Shown here: in pieces, positions 8,467-18,171 of the stretch | How positions within the stretch are numbered: position 1 is the first letter of the stretch | Layout of the letters: each line of letters starts with the position of its first letter | Source of the DNA: an endosymbiont of Escarpia spicata | GTDB lineage: Bacteria; Pseudomonadota; Gammaproteobacteria; Chromatiales; Chromatiaceae | Direction: 5' to 3' | NCBI GenBank assembly: GCA_003349915.1 | Contig: QFXE01000005.1 | Coordinates: forward strand, 310,001 to 374,000 | Length of the DNA: 64,000 nucleotides | Translations under genes and position numbers: made by a program | Notes under the pieces: model-generated | The model's input: the letters and a program-made list of their open reading frames with translations, nothing else | Database searches by the model: none | Told to the model about the DNA's origin: nothing

Positions 8467-9179
8467 ATAACACCCGCTTTTCTTAGGTAGTCCTTTGCTG
8501 GATGCGATCCCGTTTTGCTTCCACTACCCTTTTTTGAATTCGGGGGTTCAGAGCCGGTAAAGTTTCCTACATAACTCCACGTGTGATTGCCAACCTCTAT
8601 AACATAGATATCGCAACTCTTCTGATAGCCAGAAGCGCCATCTGAATATGATCCAACCACTTCGTCAGAACACTTAAACCCCACAACGGAAGAGACGTCT
8701 GCAGCCGATTTCGGTTTGTAAGCGTCATTCAATCGAAAATACATCCGGTCGACAGTTCTTGTTTTAAGATCAACAGGTAGAACGCCTGGGACTAGACGCG
8801 GAACACTGTTCGAGTCAGCACTTCTCGTCAGGTAATAGGCAATTTTTCCCTGGAATGAGTCAATCTCTCTGTCTTCCATGGTGTCCTGGTAATAGAAATA
8901 ACCTGCAACACCCCCTACCAGATAAAGTTGCCAAGGAATAGCCAGCAGTAATTTCGTAATTCCCGAGAACAAACCACCGGAACCAGATTTGACCGATTTC
9001 CTGTCAGATGCATTGCCTTCACCAGGCAGCTGTCTCGAATCGGGTTCACGGTTTATCCCTGATTTTGCTCGACCGGGAGATTCTGCGTGATTTTCATGCT
9101 GCTTAGACGATATGGACTCCACATCTGAAGTCAGGTCAGAAAGCCCTGTAAATCCGCGCTTATTGTCTTTGTCGTCCAT
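8463..9179 (-). CDS. Single-pass membrane protein sharing an N-terminal motif with the 554-aa protein
   Basis: A 238-residue protein. It starts with DKDNKRGFTGLSDLTSDV, almost the same as the N-terminus of the downstream 554-residue protein, then has a polar linker and one membrane segment near residues 80-99 (LLLAIPWQLYLVGGVAGYFYY). The C-terminal part (about 105-210) contains two Cys (FKCSDEVV and KSCDIYV), which could pair outside the membrane. I know no family for it. The gene begins 6 bp after the J-like gene and probably belongs to the same message. The shared N-terminal peptide in two otherwise different membrane proteins suggests a common docking partner, plausibly the chaperone proteins encoded just upstream. 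Confidence 0.8.
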   Translation of the reverse strand: MDDKDNKRGFTGLSDLTSDVESISSKQHENHAESPGRAKSGINREPDSRQLPGEGNASDRKSVKSGSGGLFSGITKLLLAIPWQLYLVGGVAGYFYYQDTMEDREIDSFQGKIAYYLTRSADSNSVPRLVPGVLPVDLKTRTVDRMYFRLNDAYKPKSAADVSSVVGFKCSDEVVGSYSDGASGYQKSCDIYVIEVGNHTWSYVGNFTGSEPPNSKKGSGSKTGSHPAKDYLRKAGVM

Positions 9180-9185
9180 CGACCC

Positions 9186-10832
9186 TTATCCCCCCAAAAG
9201 ACTGCTCAGTCTTTCTCCACCACGTTTCCAGAACATACGAATAGCGGCCTCGAGAACGTGGATGTTATCCTCCTCCTGGTACGAGAAAGCAGCAGCCAAC
9301 TTTTTGTCTTCTTTTTTTCCGATGCAGAAAACGCCAGCACCATCCCAGATCACTAGCTCACCCCAGCGACAAAAAAACCGTTCATTACTGCCGAATAGTT
9401 TTTTACGCTCCAATTCCATTCCTAGATCACTCATAACAGCTGAACCAAAACGGTACTGTTTGCCATCACGCAGACCTTCCAGATACTCCGTCAGTAAACG
9501 AACCCCGACCGCCTTCCACAAACGATCGATAAAGTTTGAATAGATTGCCTCCTTCTTCAGTTCGATGGAGGCATAATTGGATCCGTTTCCAAAAACAATG
9601 CTGTAGGTTGTTCCGGTTGGAATGCCGTTGACCGAATGCCGGGTTCCGCCCCAGCGTACCCGCGTAATCGAATCAAGATCCCATCGGCGGCCTTTCCACT
9701 CGATACCTTCTGGAGAAATTCGCAGCTTATCTTTGAAGACAGCTCCTACATCAGCCTCGTAGGTTATTTCTCTTCGCCACTCTTCAGCACTGTTCTTTGC
9801 ATCCTCAATCAAACGATCACGTTGTTCTGCAATGCCATCAAGTGCATCCGCATCCTCAGCAGTACGTTCGGCAACTTCAACAACCTCAGCAAAAACTTCC
9901 TGCAGCATATTCGTAAGTTGCTGCGACAAATCGAGCTTGCCGTGTTCGTTGAACATATGAATCGCCAGGTCACGAACCACGCCAGCAACGCGGTGGCTTG
10001 CTTCGTGAGCGAGACCTCGACTCATCGTACTGACCTGAATTGGCTGGGCGACGGTATCCCAGTTCTTCACAATCTGGATTAGCTGCTTCACCATGGGTGC
10101 TATGGTCGAATCGGACTGTTCCGCATCCACGGCAGCCCACAGTCGCTCGGTCAAGGCTTTTATAGTACCTTCCTCCTTATCAAGGAATCCCTGGGCTTCT
10201 ACTTCATACGAATCAACAAGATCGTCTATCAGAATCGGACCATGTTCCTCCCCGTCATTAGTGGCAGACTCAACGGCAACGGTAACGGCCCTCACGAGTT
10301 CCTTTGGCGAAAGGTTATCGAGGGCCGACTTGATGACTTGGCGATAGTGCCCTCGCCGTTCCTGGATTGCCGCTTCGACGGCCGAGAGGTCTGATACTTC
10401 TGGAAAACCGGAAACAACCCGTTCTTCGTTGATAATCACGCTCAACTCTTCGGGGTCGATGTCCTCAAATGCCCATGAAATTTCGAGAATCCATTCTGCT
10501 ACGTCATCGGCATTGTGGTCGGGCACAAGAGCGAGGCCCGCCGCAAGCAGGTTCGCCCGAGCAATTGACGACAGCTGATCGATAGCGAGCAGATCCATTG
10601 GCGTGGATTCGAGGAGCGACAACACCTCTCCGGCCCTTTTTGGCCCGATGCCGGGTAGCCATGCGACTTCAGCAGAGAGCCTCTTCCGCGGGTTGGTCAA
10701 GTCCGAGCGAGCTTCCATAACCCCACTTGAATCAAGAAGCAGGCTGCGTTCATCGGCCAGTTCCATTATTCGCCGACGGTTATCGCGAGGGTTGGCAGTT
10801 AAAATATGAAAAGGATTTTGTAATAGGTCCAT
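9186..10832 (-). CDS. J-domain-like protein with PH/YcxB-like C-terminal region
   Basis: A 548-residue protein. Its first ~60 residues (NPFHILTANPRDNRRRI ... RSDLTNPRKRLSAEVAWL) follow the helix pattern of a DnaJ J-domain, including the 'L-x-D/N-P-x-x-R' end, but the HPD signature between helices II and III is absent (DSSG lies there). A long helical middle follows, then a beta-rich section from about 370 (ISPEGIEWKGRRWDLDSITRVRWGG) that resembles PH/YcxB-like domains. The expected role is to recruit or regulate the Hsp70 encoded two genes upstream. Loss of HPD would argue against classical stimulation of Hsp70 ATPase, so a scaffold or sensor role is possible. Gaps to its neighbours are 6 and 12 bp. 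Confidence 0.68.
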   Translation of the reverse strand: MDLLQNPFHILTANPRDNRRRIMELADERSLLLDSSGVMEARSDLTNPRKRLSAEVAWLPGIGPKRAGEVLSLLESTPMDLLAIDQLSSIARANLLAAGLALVPDHNADDVAEWILEISWAFEDIDPEELSVIINEERVVSGFPEVSDLSAVEAAIQERRGHYRQVIKSALDNLSPKELVRAVTVAVESATNDGEEHGPILIDDLVDSYEVEAQGFLDKEEGTIKALTERLWAAVDAEQSDSTIAPMVKQLIQIVKNWDTVAQPIQVSTMSRGLAHEASHRVAGVVRDLAIHMFNEHGKLDLSQQLTNMLQEVFAEVVEVAERTAEDADALDGIAEQRDRLIEDAKNSAEEWRREITYEADVGAVFKDKLRISPEGIEWKGRRWDLDSITRVRWGGTRHSVNGIPTGTTYSIVFGNGSNYASIELKKEAIYSNFIDRLWKAVGVRLLTEYLEGLRDGKQYRFGSAVMSDLGMELERKKLFGSNERFFCRWGELVIWDGAGVFCIGKKEDKKLAAAFSYQEEDNIHVLEAAIRMFWKRGGERLSSLLGG

Positions 10833-10844
10833 GCTCCCCTCCAG

Positions 10845-12314
10845 TTACTCGTCGTCCCAGACGAACCCGATGCGCCTGCCTTTCTTTTCTGTGTCTTTAG
10901 GCAGACTGTTCAATGCGGTATCGATGCTTTCTTGATCAAGCTGTGTCTTCCCGGCCTTGGCAGCGAGCCGCGCGGCCTCCCGTATAACAAAAGCCGAATC
11001 GGAGAGAGCCTTACCCGTGAGCGCATTGAGGATCTTGTCCAGGTTAAGGTCATCAGATGTCGGCAGTTTGCTCAATAGTGAGTCGGCCAAAGACGACACT
11101 TCTTCCCTCGACGGCATACCGACCTCTATGATGTGGTCGAAACGCCCGCGACGCAGAATGGCCGGATCGATCATTTCGATCATGTTCGTCATGGCGATTA
11201 TCAGCACCTTGCTCTTGATGGCTTCGGGAATGCGCCGAAGGAACTCTGCTACCTCTTCGACATGATGCAATCCTGATGAGCTGCCAGACCTCCTATCCGT
11301 GAGGAAAGACTCCATCTCATCGATGACGACCACGGACGGAGCGCCATCAATCGCCGTATCGAAAACCTCCGAGATCTTCTTACTGGTTTCGTGAATATAG
11401 GGGCTGCCAACGCTGTTGGAATCAATCGAGTAGCTGGGCCAATCGATAAATTCGACAAGCCGCTCCACGGCGAAGGTCTTGCCACAACCCGGCGGTCCAT
11501 GCAGGACGATGGCCGAAGGAAAATCAATGCCCAAAGCCTGATATTTCTCGGCATTGAAGATGATGTCGATAACGTGTTCGTTAAAAAACTCCTCGAGTTG
11601 TGGTCGCCCTGGAAGTTTGAATATCTTGGCCTCGGTCGTGTCTCCAGGCGATTGCGGCTGTTCAGGTTCGACAGACTCCTTCGTAATGGCGATCTTTGCA
11701 TCGCTCTTGGATTGAGAAGCGGGCTTGCGCTTAGCCAGTAGCCCAGCATCTGCAGGTACAGCAAACCCAGCGGCGTTTATGATTTCCGCCAGATCACCAG
11801 CGGGCATCCAGCCGGTCAGATTGGTCAACCGCCTGAAGGATTCAGTTGATATGACGACCCCACCGGTGATCCAGGTGCCCAAGACCACCTCATCATCGAC
11901 GTGGGGTGTCAGCGTCCAGCCCGGGAGCAATCTGGAGTACTGCTCCACATAAACGGAATCATGGTAAGAGGCTTCCTCTGACAGTTTCCGGGACTCTTTG
12001 AGAGCGAATGCAAAGGCCATTGCATCGACCTTGCTTTCCGGAGATTCCCCATTCTCAACTGGCGTCAGAGCGTATTTCTTATGGCTGCTCAGGCTCCGAA
12101 ATGATTCGCTCCCGAAGGCGACATCTTCGAACAAAGATTCGTCGAGAAAACCGAATTCATTCCACTTCTGCGCCAGCTCTGGACGCGTGAGCAGGATATT
12201 GTTCGAGCCATTGGTATCGAAAATCTGCCACTCGTCTCCGGAATAGAGGAGCGACCGGACTTTCGATCCGTCCGGCAATTCATACCCTTTAGGTAGCCAT
12301 AAGTCCTTCGCCAT
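10845..12314 (-). CDS. AAA+ ATPase, single FtsH/p97-like module
   Basis: A 489-residue protein with a unique N-terminal half (1-230) and one AAA+ module: Walker A GPPGCGKT (273-280), Walker B VVVIDEMES (about 328-336), sensor-1 AMTN (about 374-377) and the arginine-finger segment RRGRFD (388-393). The RRGRFD form is typical of the classical AAA clade (FtsH, p97, katanin), whose members unfold or remodel proteins as hexamers. It has neither protease motif nor membrane segment, so it would act as an unfoldase or remodeller working with the Hsp70 next to it. It starts 3 bp after the hsp70 stop. Catalytic residues look intact. Confidence 0.85.
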   Translation of the reverse strand: MAKDLWLPKGYELPDGSKVRSLLYSGDEWQIFDTNGSNNILLTRPELAQKWNEFGFLDESLFEDVAFGSESFRSLSSHKKYALTPVENGESPESKVDAMAFAFALKESRKLSEEASYHDSVYVEQYSRLLPGWTLTPHVDDEVVLGTWITGGVVISTESFRRLTNLTGWMPAGDLAEIINAAGFAVPADAGLLAKRKPASQSKSDAKIAITKESVEPEQPQSPGDTTEAKIFKLPGRPQLEEFFNEHVIDIIFNAEKYQALGIDFPSAIVLHGPPGCGKTFAVERLVEFIDWPSYSIDSNSVGSPYIHETSKKISEVFDTAIDGAPSVVVIDEMESFLTDRRSGSSSGLHHVEEVAEFLRRIPEAIKSKVLIIAMTNMIEMIDPAILRRGRFDHIIEVGMPSREEVSSLADSLLSKLPTSDDLNLDKILNALTGKALSDSAFVIREAARLAAKAGKTQLDQESIDTALNSLPKDTEKKGRRIGFVWDDE

Positions 12315-12317
12315 GAA

Positions 12318-14813
12318 TCACCCCCTGATAATGTTCGCTACATCGAACATTTCGTTGTCGGGGCCGCCACCGATCTGAATCATCGAAAGCTGGGCAACCA
12401 CGGCGCGAAGTTTTTCAATGTCATCGGAGCGCATGAGTTGCGTGCCGACCTGGGCGAGTTCCTCGAAACGGTGCTTGTCCGCAAACAGATGGGGCGAACT
12501 GACCATCCATTTGAACCGCTCGACCACGAACCAGTCTTGCCGCCAAAGGATCTCGAAGTTTTTGCCTTTCAGTTCATCAAGGTGATGCTCGAAATCCTTA
12601 TCGTTTCGGTCGATTGAGCGTTGAGCCGTCTTCGCCAGGTTGTCGAAGCCCGACGCTTCGGACGGACGGGCATGCTGCCGGATATGCTCATCGAAGAAGG
12701 ACACCACATAGTCGAGGTCTATCTGGCGAATTTCCTTGAGGTGCTCCTTACGTACTTGTGCAAGGAGCCGCCGCGCCTCAAGCACCTTCTCCATAGCCTC
12801 CTGGGAGTTCTCGGTCTCCGCTTCCTCAGGATCGAGGGAGGCAGCGGATTCAAGCTTCTGACGTGCTTGATCCAGTTTCGGGTTGTCCACCACGTCATTG
12901 ATCTCGTCGATGCGGTGCAGTGTTCTTTCACCCTCCTCGACAACCATGGTGGCGGCCGCGGTGTAGTCGAGCTGCCCTTCCTGGCGGGAGTAGAAATTCT
13001 TCCCGGAATGGAAGGTCCCGCCGATGCAGGGCACGGATACTTCGATGATGATGTTGCCGGAATCCAGAATCTCGTATTCGCAAGCCAGATCGGCGCCGGC
13101 AGGAATTACGCCGTCGTCAAAATCGGAGCCGGAAATCTTCAAGACGCCGATGGGGCGGTTATCGGTAATGGGGTCTTCGATTTCACCTTCCCAAAGAGCA
13201 AAGTTTAATGAACCGGTTGATCCGGCTTTGAGCGACTCAGCCGCCTTGAAAGTCTTACTCCCCTTCTTCGGTAACGAATCGCCAGATTTCACCAAATATT
13301 CCAGCACCTGTGGGCCACCAACCTTATCTAGAACCGCGATAGCGATTGAGTGTGAGGCCGGGATGGCATCAACCGTAGCAGCGGTTCGGGTAATGACAAT
13401 GCTGTCCTGTTCCAGGGCAATGGGGCCACCCACGGAATCGAACACGAACACCTTGAAGGTATTTTCGCTCGTTTTTGTCAGACTGACGTCGAGGGTTGCA
13501 CCGTGCTTGAGAGGCATGCGGCCGGAGGTCCAGCCGGTGTCGACGCTATCGATCTGGAATTCTGAGCCGGACGCAGCCTGGCCTGCCAATTGAACTGCGA
13601 TCTTGGCCTTAACATCCGGGGTGCGAGCGATGTAATTGAAAGACAGCTCCAGCCCTCCTCCAGAAGAAATCTGCCCACGAGTACTCTTGCGAGACCGGTT
13701 CTGGGAACCCCAGTCAATGGATTCTGCGAAGAGGCTCGCGCCTTCCGCCACGGCTGTCATGGGGTTTACATCGGTGCTTCCCGGTATACCCAGCTCGAAG
13801 GCAACCTTGTCGCGCAGCATTTTGTAGTTGGTCGGGCCACCAACGAACACAATACGCTCCAGGTCATGCGGTGAAAGACCGGCCTTATTGAGTGTCTCTC
13901 GCGCAGATTCGATTGACTCACCGACGCGCTCGGCAATCAGCTTGTCGTAGGTATCACGCTGCAAGGGAATATCGAGATAGACCTCGTTCTCGCTGAGATC
14001 CCGTACCCGGGCTTCGGTTTCCGACAAGCTGATGACCGAATCCTCGCGTGCCGAAAGTTCAATCTTGGCGCGTTCGGTGGCCCAGGTGGCCAACCGAATG
14101 AGCGACTTAAAGCTAGGATTCACGGAAAAGTCTTCTGGAAGGTCGAAGTTTTCCAGCAGCCAGGGGCGGACAACATTATCGACGAGCACGCGGTCGAAAT
14201 CCCGGCCACCGCACATGGCGATACCACCGTGGGCAAGGAGATTAACCCGTCCACCGAGGCTTTCGGCAATGGCGATATCCAACGTGCCGCCACCCAGGTC
14301 ATAGATCAGGAACATACCGTCGGTATTGCGGGCACGCATGACGCTCATGACCGCAGCGACCGGTTCCTGCATTATCCCAACTTTGCCGAGACCGGCCATG
14401 CTGGCGGCCTGCATGGTGGCATCCTTCTGCATTTGGTTAAACGCCGCAGGGACAGTTATGACGGTTCCGGTATCCGGATCGTTTCTGATTTCCTCAGGCA
14501 GGTAACCGAACAGAACTTTTAGAATTTCCGCTGAGCACTCTTCAGGAGTCATCGTAATGTTGACTGCTGGAAGATTGATTGGCGTACTTGTACCCATCAA
14601 CCGTTTGAAAAGCATCGCAGAGTTGTCCGGGCTTTGCGGTGCCATGTTGTATGCGTTAAAACCAATCTGCTTGTTACCGCGCCTGTCGATATAGATCGCA
14701 GAGGGAGTAACATCGTTTTGCTGAGGGCTCTTCCACACGCGCGTATCGGAACCGTCATAGGAACAGATCGCGCTGTTTGTTGTGCCCAGGTCTATGCCAA
14801 CGAAATTTTTCAT
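12318..14813 (-). CDS. Divergent Hsp70-family chaperone
   Basis: An 831-residue Hsp70. The nucleotide-binding domain carries GIDLGTTNS (6-14), the EP turn (150-151), DLGGGTLD (172-179) and VGGPT (near 326). A substrate-domain-like beta region follows (about 380-600), with an extended helical C-terminus that ends without a DnaK-type EEVD or EDK tail. At about 200 residues longer than DnaK (~640) it is clearly not the housekeeping copy. Its start overlaps the GrpE-like gene by 4 bp (ATGA), and the AAA+ gene follows after 3 bp. Together they look like a self-contained chaperone machine dedicated to a special substrate. Confidence 0.92.
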   Translation of the reverse strand: MKNFVGIDLGTTNSAICSYDGSDTRVWKSPQQNDVTPSAIYIDRRGNKQIGFNAYNMAPQSPDNSAMLFKRLMGTSTPINLPAVNITMTPEECSAEILKVLFGYLPEEIRNDPDTGTVITVPAAFNQMQKDATMQAASMAGLGKVGIMQEPVAAVMSVMRARNTDGMFLIYDLGGGTLDIAIAESLGGRVNLLAHGGIAMCGGRDFDRVLVDNVVRPWLLENFDLPEDFSVNPSFKSLIRLATWATERAKIELSAREDSVISLSETEARVRDLSENEVYLDIPLQRDTYDKLIAERVGESIESARETLNKAGLSPHDLERIVFVGGPTNYKMLRDKVAFELGIPGSTDVNPMTAVAEGASLFAESIDWGSQNRSRKSTRGQISSGGGLELSFNYIARTPDVKAKIAVQLAGQAASGSEFQIDSVDTGWTSGRMPLKHGATLDVSLTKTSENTFKVFVFDSVGGPIALEQDSIVITRTAATVDAIPASHSIAIAVLDKVGGPQVLEYLVKSGDSLPKKGSKTFKAAESLKAGSTGSLNFALWEGEIEDPITDNRPIGVLKISGSDFDDGVIPAGADLACEYEILDSGNIIIEVSVPCIGGTFHSGKNFYSRQEGQLDYTAAATMVVEEGERTLHRIDEINDVVDNPKLDQARQKLESAASLDPEEAETENSQEAMEKVLEARRLLAQVRKEHLKEIRQIDLDYVVSFFDEHIRQHARPSEASGFDNLAKTAQRSIDRNDKDFEHHLDELKGKNFEILWRQDWFVVERFKWMVSSPHLFADKHRFEELAQVGTQLMRSDDIEKLRAVVAQLSMIQIGGGPDNEMFDVANIIRG

Positions 14814-15190
14814 AGTTCCACCTTCCTCAAAGTGACGGTTCCTGTCTTAACCAAACCTTCTTTTCCCATGATGATCGGCTCGAGCATCTGATCGACCATC
14901 AAGGCATCCTTCGCATCGAACTCGTCAATATTCAGCGGCGTGGCGGCCATTCCAGGATCGAAGGCATGACCCTCGACATCGACGATTCTCAAATCCGCTT
15001 GCTCCAGGGCCTCTTCGACCTTTTTGATGAACCAACGGAACTGGCTCTTGTACCGATTCTGTTCCCCGGCATCGAGCTTCAACAGCAGACGATCAAAAAC
15101 CCGACCGAAGCGCCAGGACTCCACTGCCATATTGATCACCGCATCGCGCATGGCCTCGGGGGTCGTTGTGGTTTGTTCAGAGTCCGCCAT
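14810..15190 (-). CDS. Small GrpE-like protein (putative Hsp70 nucleotide exchange factor)
   Basis: About 126 residues from the ATG at 15190, preferred over the ATG at 15208 because GGAG lies at good spacing before it. A helical first half (RFGRVFDRLLLKLDAGEQNR) is followed by VEGHAFDPGM and a short tail ending in KTGTVTLRKVEL. This resembles the GrpE head, where G-x-x-FDP precedes a beta segment and a conserved end. It is shorter than GrpE (~190) and lacks the long N-terminal coiled coil. The stop overlaps the hsp70 start (ATGA), as expected for a partner. The GrpE assignment is inferred from this pattern and position. It begins only 26 bp after the hsdR stop. Confidence 0.55.
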   Translation of the reverse strand: MADSEQTTTTPEAMRDAVINMAVESWRFGRVFDRLLLKLDAGEQNRYKSQFRWFIKKVEEALEQADLRIVDVEGHAFDPGMAATPLNIDEFDAKDALMVDQMLEPIIMGKEGLVKTGTVTLRKVEL

Positions 15191-15216
15191 ATTTTTCTCC
15201 GTGTTCATTAAAATTC

Positions 15217-18171
15217 TTAGTAGTACTGCCGGATATATCCGAAAGCCTTGTCAAACAGGTCCTGATCCTTGACCTTGTACTTGACGTAAATCACCTTGCG
15301 TAGCGCTTTCTGAACTTCACGCTCTCCGGCTTTGGTGTCCTGCCAACCCGGGAAGCGAACCAGGCGTACAATCTCGTCGATGTCGGCCACAATCCGCTCG
15401 ACCACGACCGGCGTCTTGCCGCTCTTCACTTCAACGAACAGCTCAGTCAAAGCTGCTTTGGCCTTGGCCTGTTCATCGACGAGGTCCACCTTTTTCTCGG
15501 CCTGAACGACCTCCTTGGCCAGGGTCAGCAACTCCTTGAGGAAATCGATGCTGTGTAGCAGCCCCTGATCATGCCGCTCTTTTAGCTTTTCGAGACGCTC
15601 GCCCAGATCGACGAACTTCGGGTTATCCTTGTGCTTGCGCAATCGGGCAATAATCTTGATCTCGATCTCCTTGGATTTCTTCTCCGGATCCTTGGCATCA
15701 AGCAATCCCTCAAGCACTTCGGCGTCCATCACCAGGGTGTCTAAATCGTCCCGCACGGTTTCCAGGTGGACATTTTCGTGGACCAGTTCGATGGTCTTTG
15801 CCCCAAGCGTATGCCAGAGCAGTTTTCCGTTACCGCTCGGCGGTTTCACCGATTCATAGATTTGGGTTAGCCATTTGTAGTCGGTTTGGTAGAGTCCCAG
15901 GCAGGGGTCTGGCGACAACGCCTCCCAGAGACGGGAGAGCACCGAGTATTCCGCCGCAAACTTGTCCCGTGTCTCGTTATCCGGCAGGCAGTCCTGTGCC
16001 GCGATCAGTCCCTCGTAGCCACCGACGGTGCGGTCCACGCCGGGGAAGAACGCCAGACATTTCGCCACCACGCCTGGCAACTCTTTCTTAAGATCATCCA
16101 GGTTTGTAATAACCTTCTGCACCGCCTTCTCGTCGAAATCGAGTGCTGTGGCCACGTCGTCAAAGATTCCGAGGTAGTCCACGATCAGTCCATGGGTCTT
16201 GCCGGAGTAGACGCGGTTGGTTCGGCAGATCGCCTGCAGCAGGTTGTGGTCCTTCATCGGTTTATCCAGATACATGACCTGCAGAATCGGCGCATCGAAC
16301 CCGGTCAGCAGCTTGGAGGTAACGATCAGGAATTTGAGCGGGTCTTCAGGATCCCGGAATCGATCCAGCAGCTTCTCCTCTTCATCCTTGGAAAGTTTCC
16401 ACTCGGCATATTTGTCTGATTTGCCGCCCTGGGTATGCATGACAATGGCAGTGGCGTCCGGGCCGACCAGCTCGTCCATGGCTTTCTTGTAGAGCACGCA
16501 GCATTCCCGGTCGAAGGTCACCACCTGGGCCTTGAAGCCGTTCGGCTCGACCTTGTCCTGGTAGTGATTGACAATGTGCTGGCAGATGGCCTGCACCCGG
16601 GCCGGGGCCTTGATCAGCACCGCCATCTTGGCGGCCCGCCTGGCCAGATCATCCTTGTCCTCTTCGCTCAGCTGGTCGGTCATCTGAGCATAGGCTTCGT
16701 CGATAGCGTCCTTATCGATGTGCAGTTTCACATCCACTGCCTCGAAGTGAAGCGGCAACGTGGCCTTGTCCCGGATCGAGTCCTGGAACGAGTAACGGCT
16801 CATGTAGCCCTGCTCGTCTTCATCCGCGCCGAAGGCCCAGAAGGTATTACGGTCCCGCTTGTTGATCGGCGTGCCGGTCAAGCCAAAGAGGAAAGCATTG
16901 GGCAGCGCATCACGCATCTAGCGACCCAGATCACCCTCCTGGGTTCGGTGCGCCTCGTCCACCATCACGATGATGTTCGGGCGCTCATTCAGGCGGCCGC
17001 CTGCTTCGCCGAACTTATGAATGGTGGTGATGATAATCTTGCGGGTATCGGCGGCCAGCAGGCTTTGCAGTTCCTGCCGGGTGGCCGCTCCGATCATGTT
17101 CGGTGTATCGGAGGCATTGAAGGTGGCGGTGATCTGGGTATCCAGATCGATACGATCCACCACGATCATCACCGTAGGATTACCGAGATTGCGATGCATC
17201 CGTAGTTTCTGGGCCGCGAATACCATCAGCAGGGACTTGCCCGAGCCCTGGAAGTGCCAGATCAGACCTTTCTTGGGATAGCCCTTCACCACGCGGGCCA
17301 CCATCAAATTTGCAGCCTCGTACTGCTGATAGCGACAGATAATCTTGATTCGCCGGTGTTTCTTGTCGGTGGCGAACAGGGTGAAGTTCTGCAGGATGTC
17401 CAGCACCACATGGGGGCGCAGCATGGAGCGGATGGAGCGCTGCACGTCCGCAAGCGTTCCCTCGGCCTTGTTCTCACCCTCGTGCCAAGGCCCCCAGATA
17501 TCGATAGGCATGCGCACCGAGCCATAGCGATAACACTTGCCCTCGGTGGCAAAGGAGAGGACGTTGGGTACGAACATCTGCGGCACGCTCTGTTCGTAGC
17601 CGTTGTGGATGTCGCTGGCCCCGTCCACCCAGGTCACCGCCGGGCGCACCGGCGTCTTGGCCTCGCCGATTACCAGCGGAATGCCGTTGACTAACATGAT
17701 GATGTCGAAGCGGCGGCCGCCTTCCTTAACCGGGTAGACCCACTGGTTGGTGACCACGTAATCGTTATTGCTCAGATTCTCGAAGTCAATCAGCCGCACC
17801 GGTGCATGTTCGCCGCGCTCGCCAAAAGGCATGGACTTTTCGCCCCGCAGCCATTCGGCAAACAGCTCGTTGGCCCGCACTAGGCCTTCGCTTTGCACCG
17901 ACAGCGGAATGGTCCGCAGGCGATAGAGCACCTCGTCGGCGCGGTCTGGCTGGGCCTTGATTTCCGGGTTCAGGCGGACAAGTGCGTCACGCACCATTGA
18001 TTCCACCATCACATCGGAATGCTGACGCGGTAATTCTTCTGCAGCGATAAAGCGCCAACTCTTGATCTCGCCGCCGTAACAGGCACGCTCTTCGGCAACC
18101 ATGTTCGAAGTTACGCCCTCGCAGAGCGTATCGAGAACCATCTGTTCAACAGTATTTTCTTCGTTAAACAT
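15217..18171 (-). pseudogene. hsdR: Type I restriction subunit HsdR, interrupted by an in-frame amber codon
   Basis: The gene reads as one frame of 984 codons except for a TAG at 16918-16920. The N-terminal part (417 aa) has the nuclease segment FDIIMLVNGIPLVIGEAKTP, Walker A GSGKS and VDEAHRTQEGDLGR before the stop. The C-terminal part (566 aa) resumes MRDALPNAFLFGLTGTPI and carries the remaining helicase motifs and the C-terminal domain. HsdR homologues have a Lys (AAG) at the stop position, so a single A-to-T change explains it. Cleavage should be lost unless the stop is suppressed or the ATG that directly follows it (TAGATG) lets ribosomes restart and two halves reassemble. The start overlaps hsdS by 8 bp. 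Confidence 0.9.

Noticed and set aside
9186-10832. Calling the J-like protein a true DnaJ
   Set aside because: The HPD signature is absent, and no Gly/Phe region or zinc finger is present; only the helix pattern is J-like.
15886-17694. Long plus-strand open frames opposite hsdR and hsdM (for example 16435-17205 and 19675-20487)
   Set aside because: They are antisense shadows of well-conserved type I RM genes with no recognisable domain.
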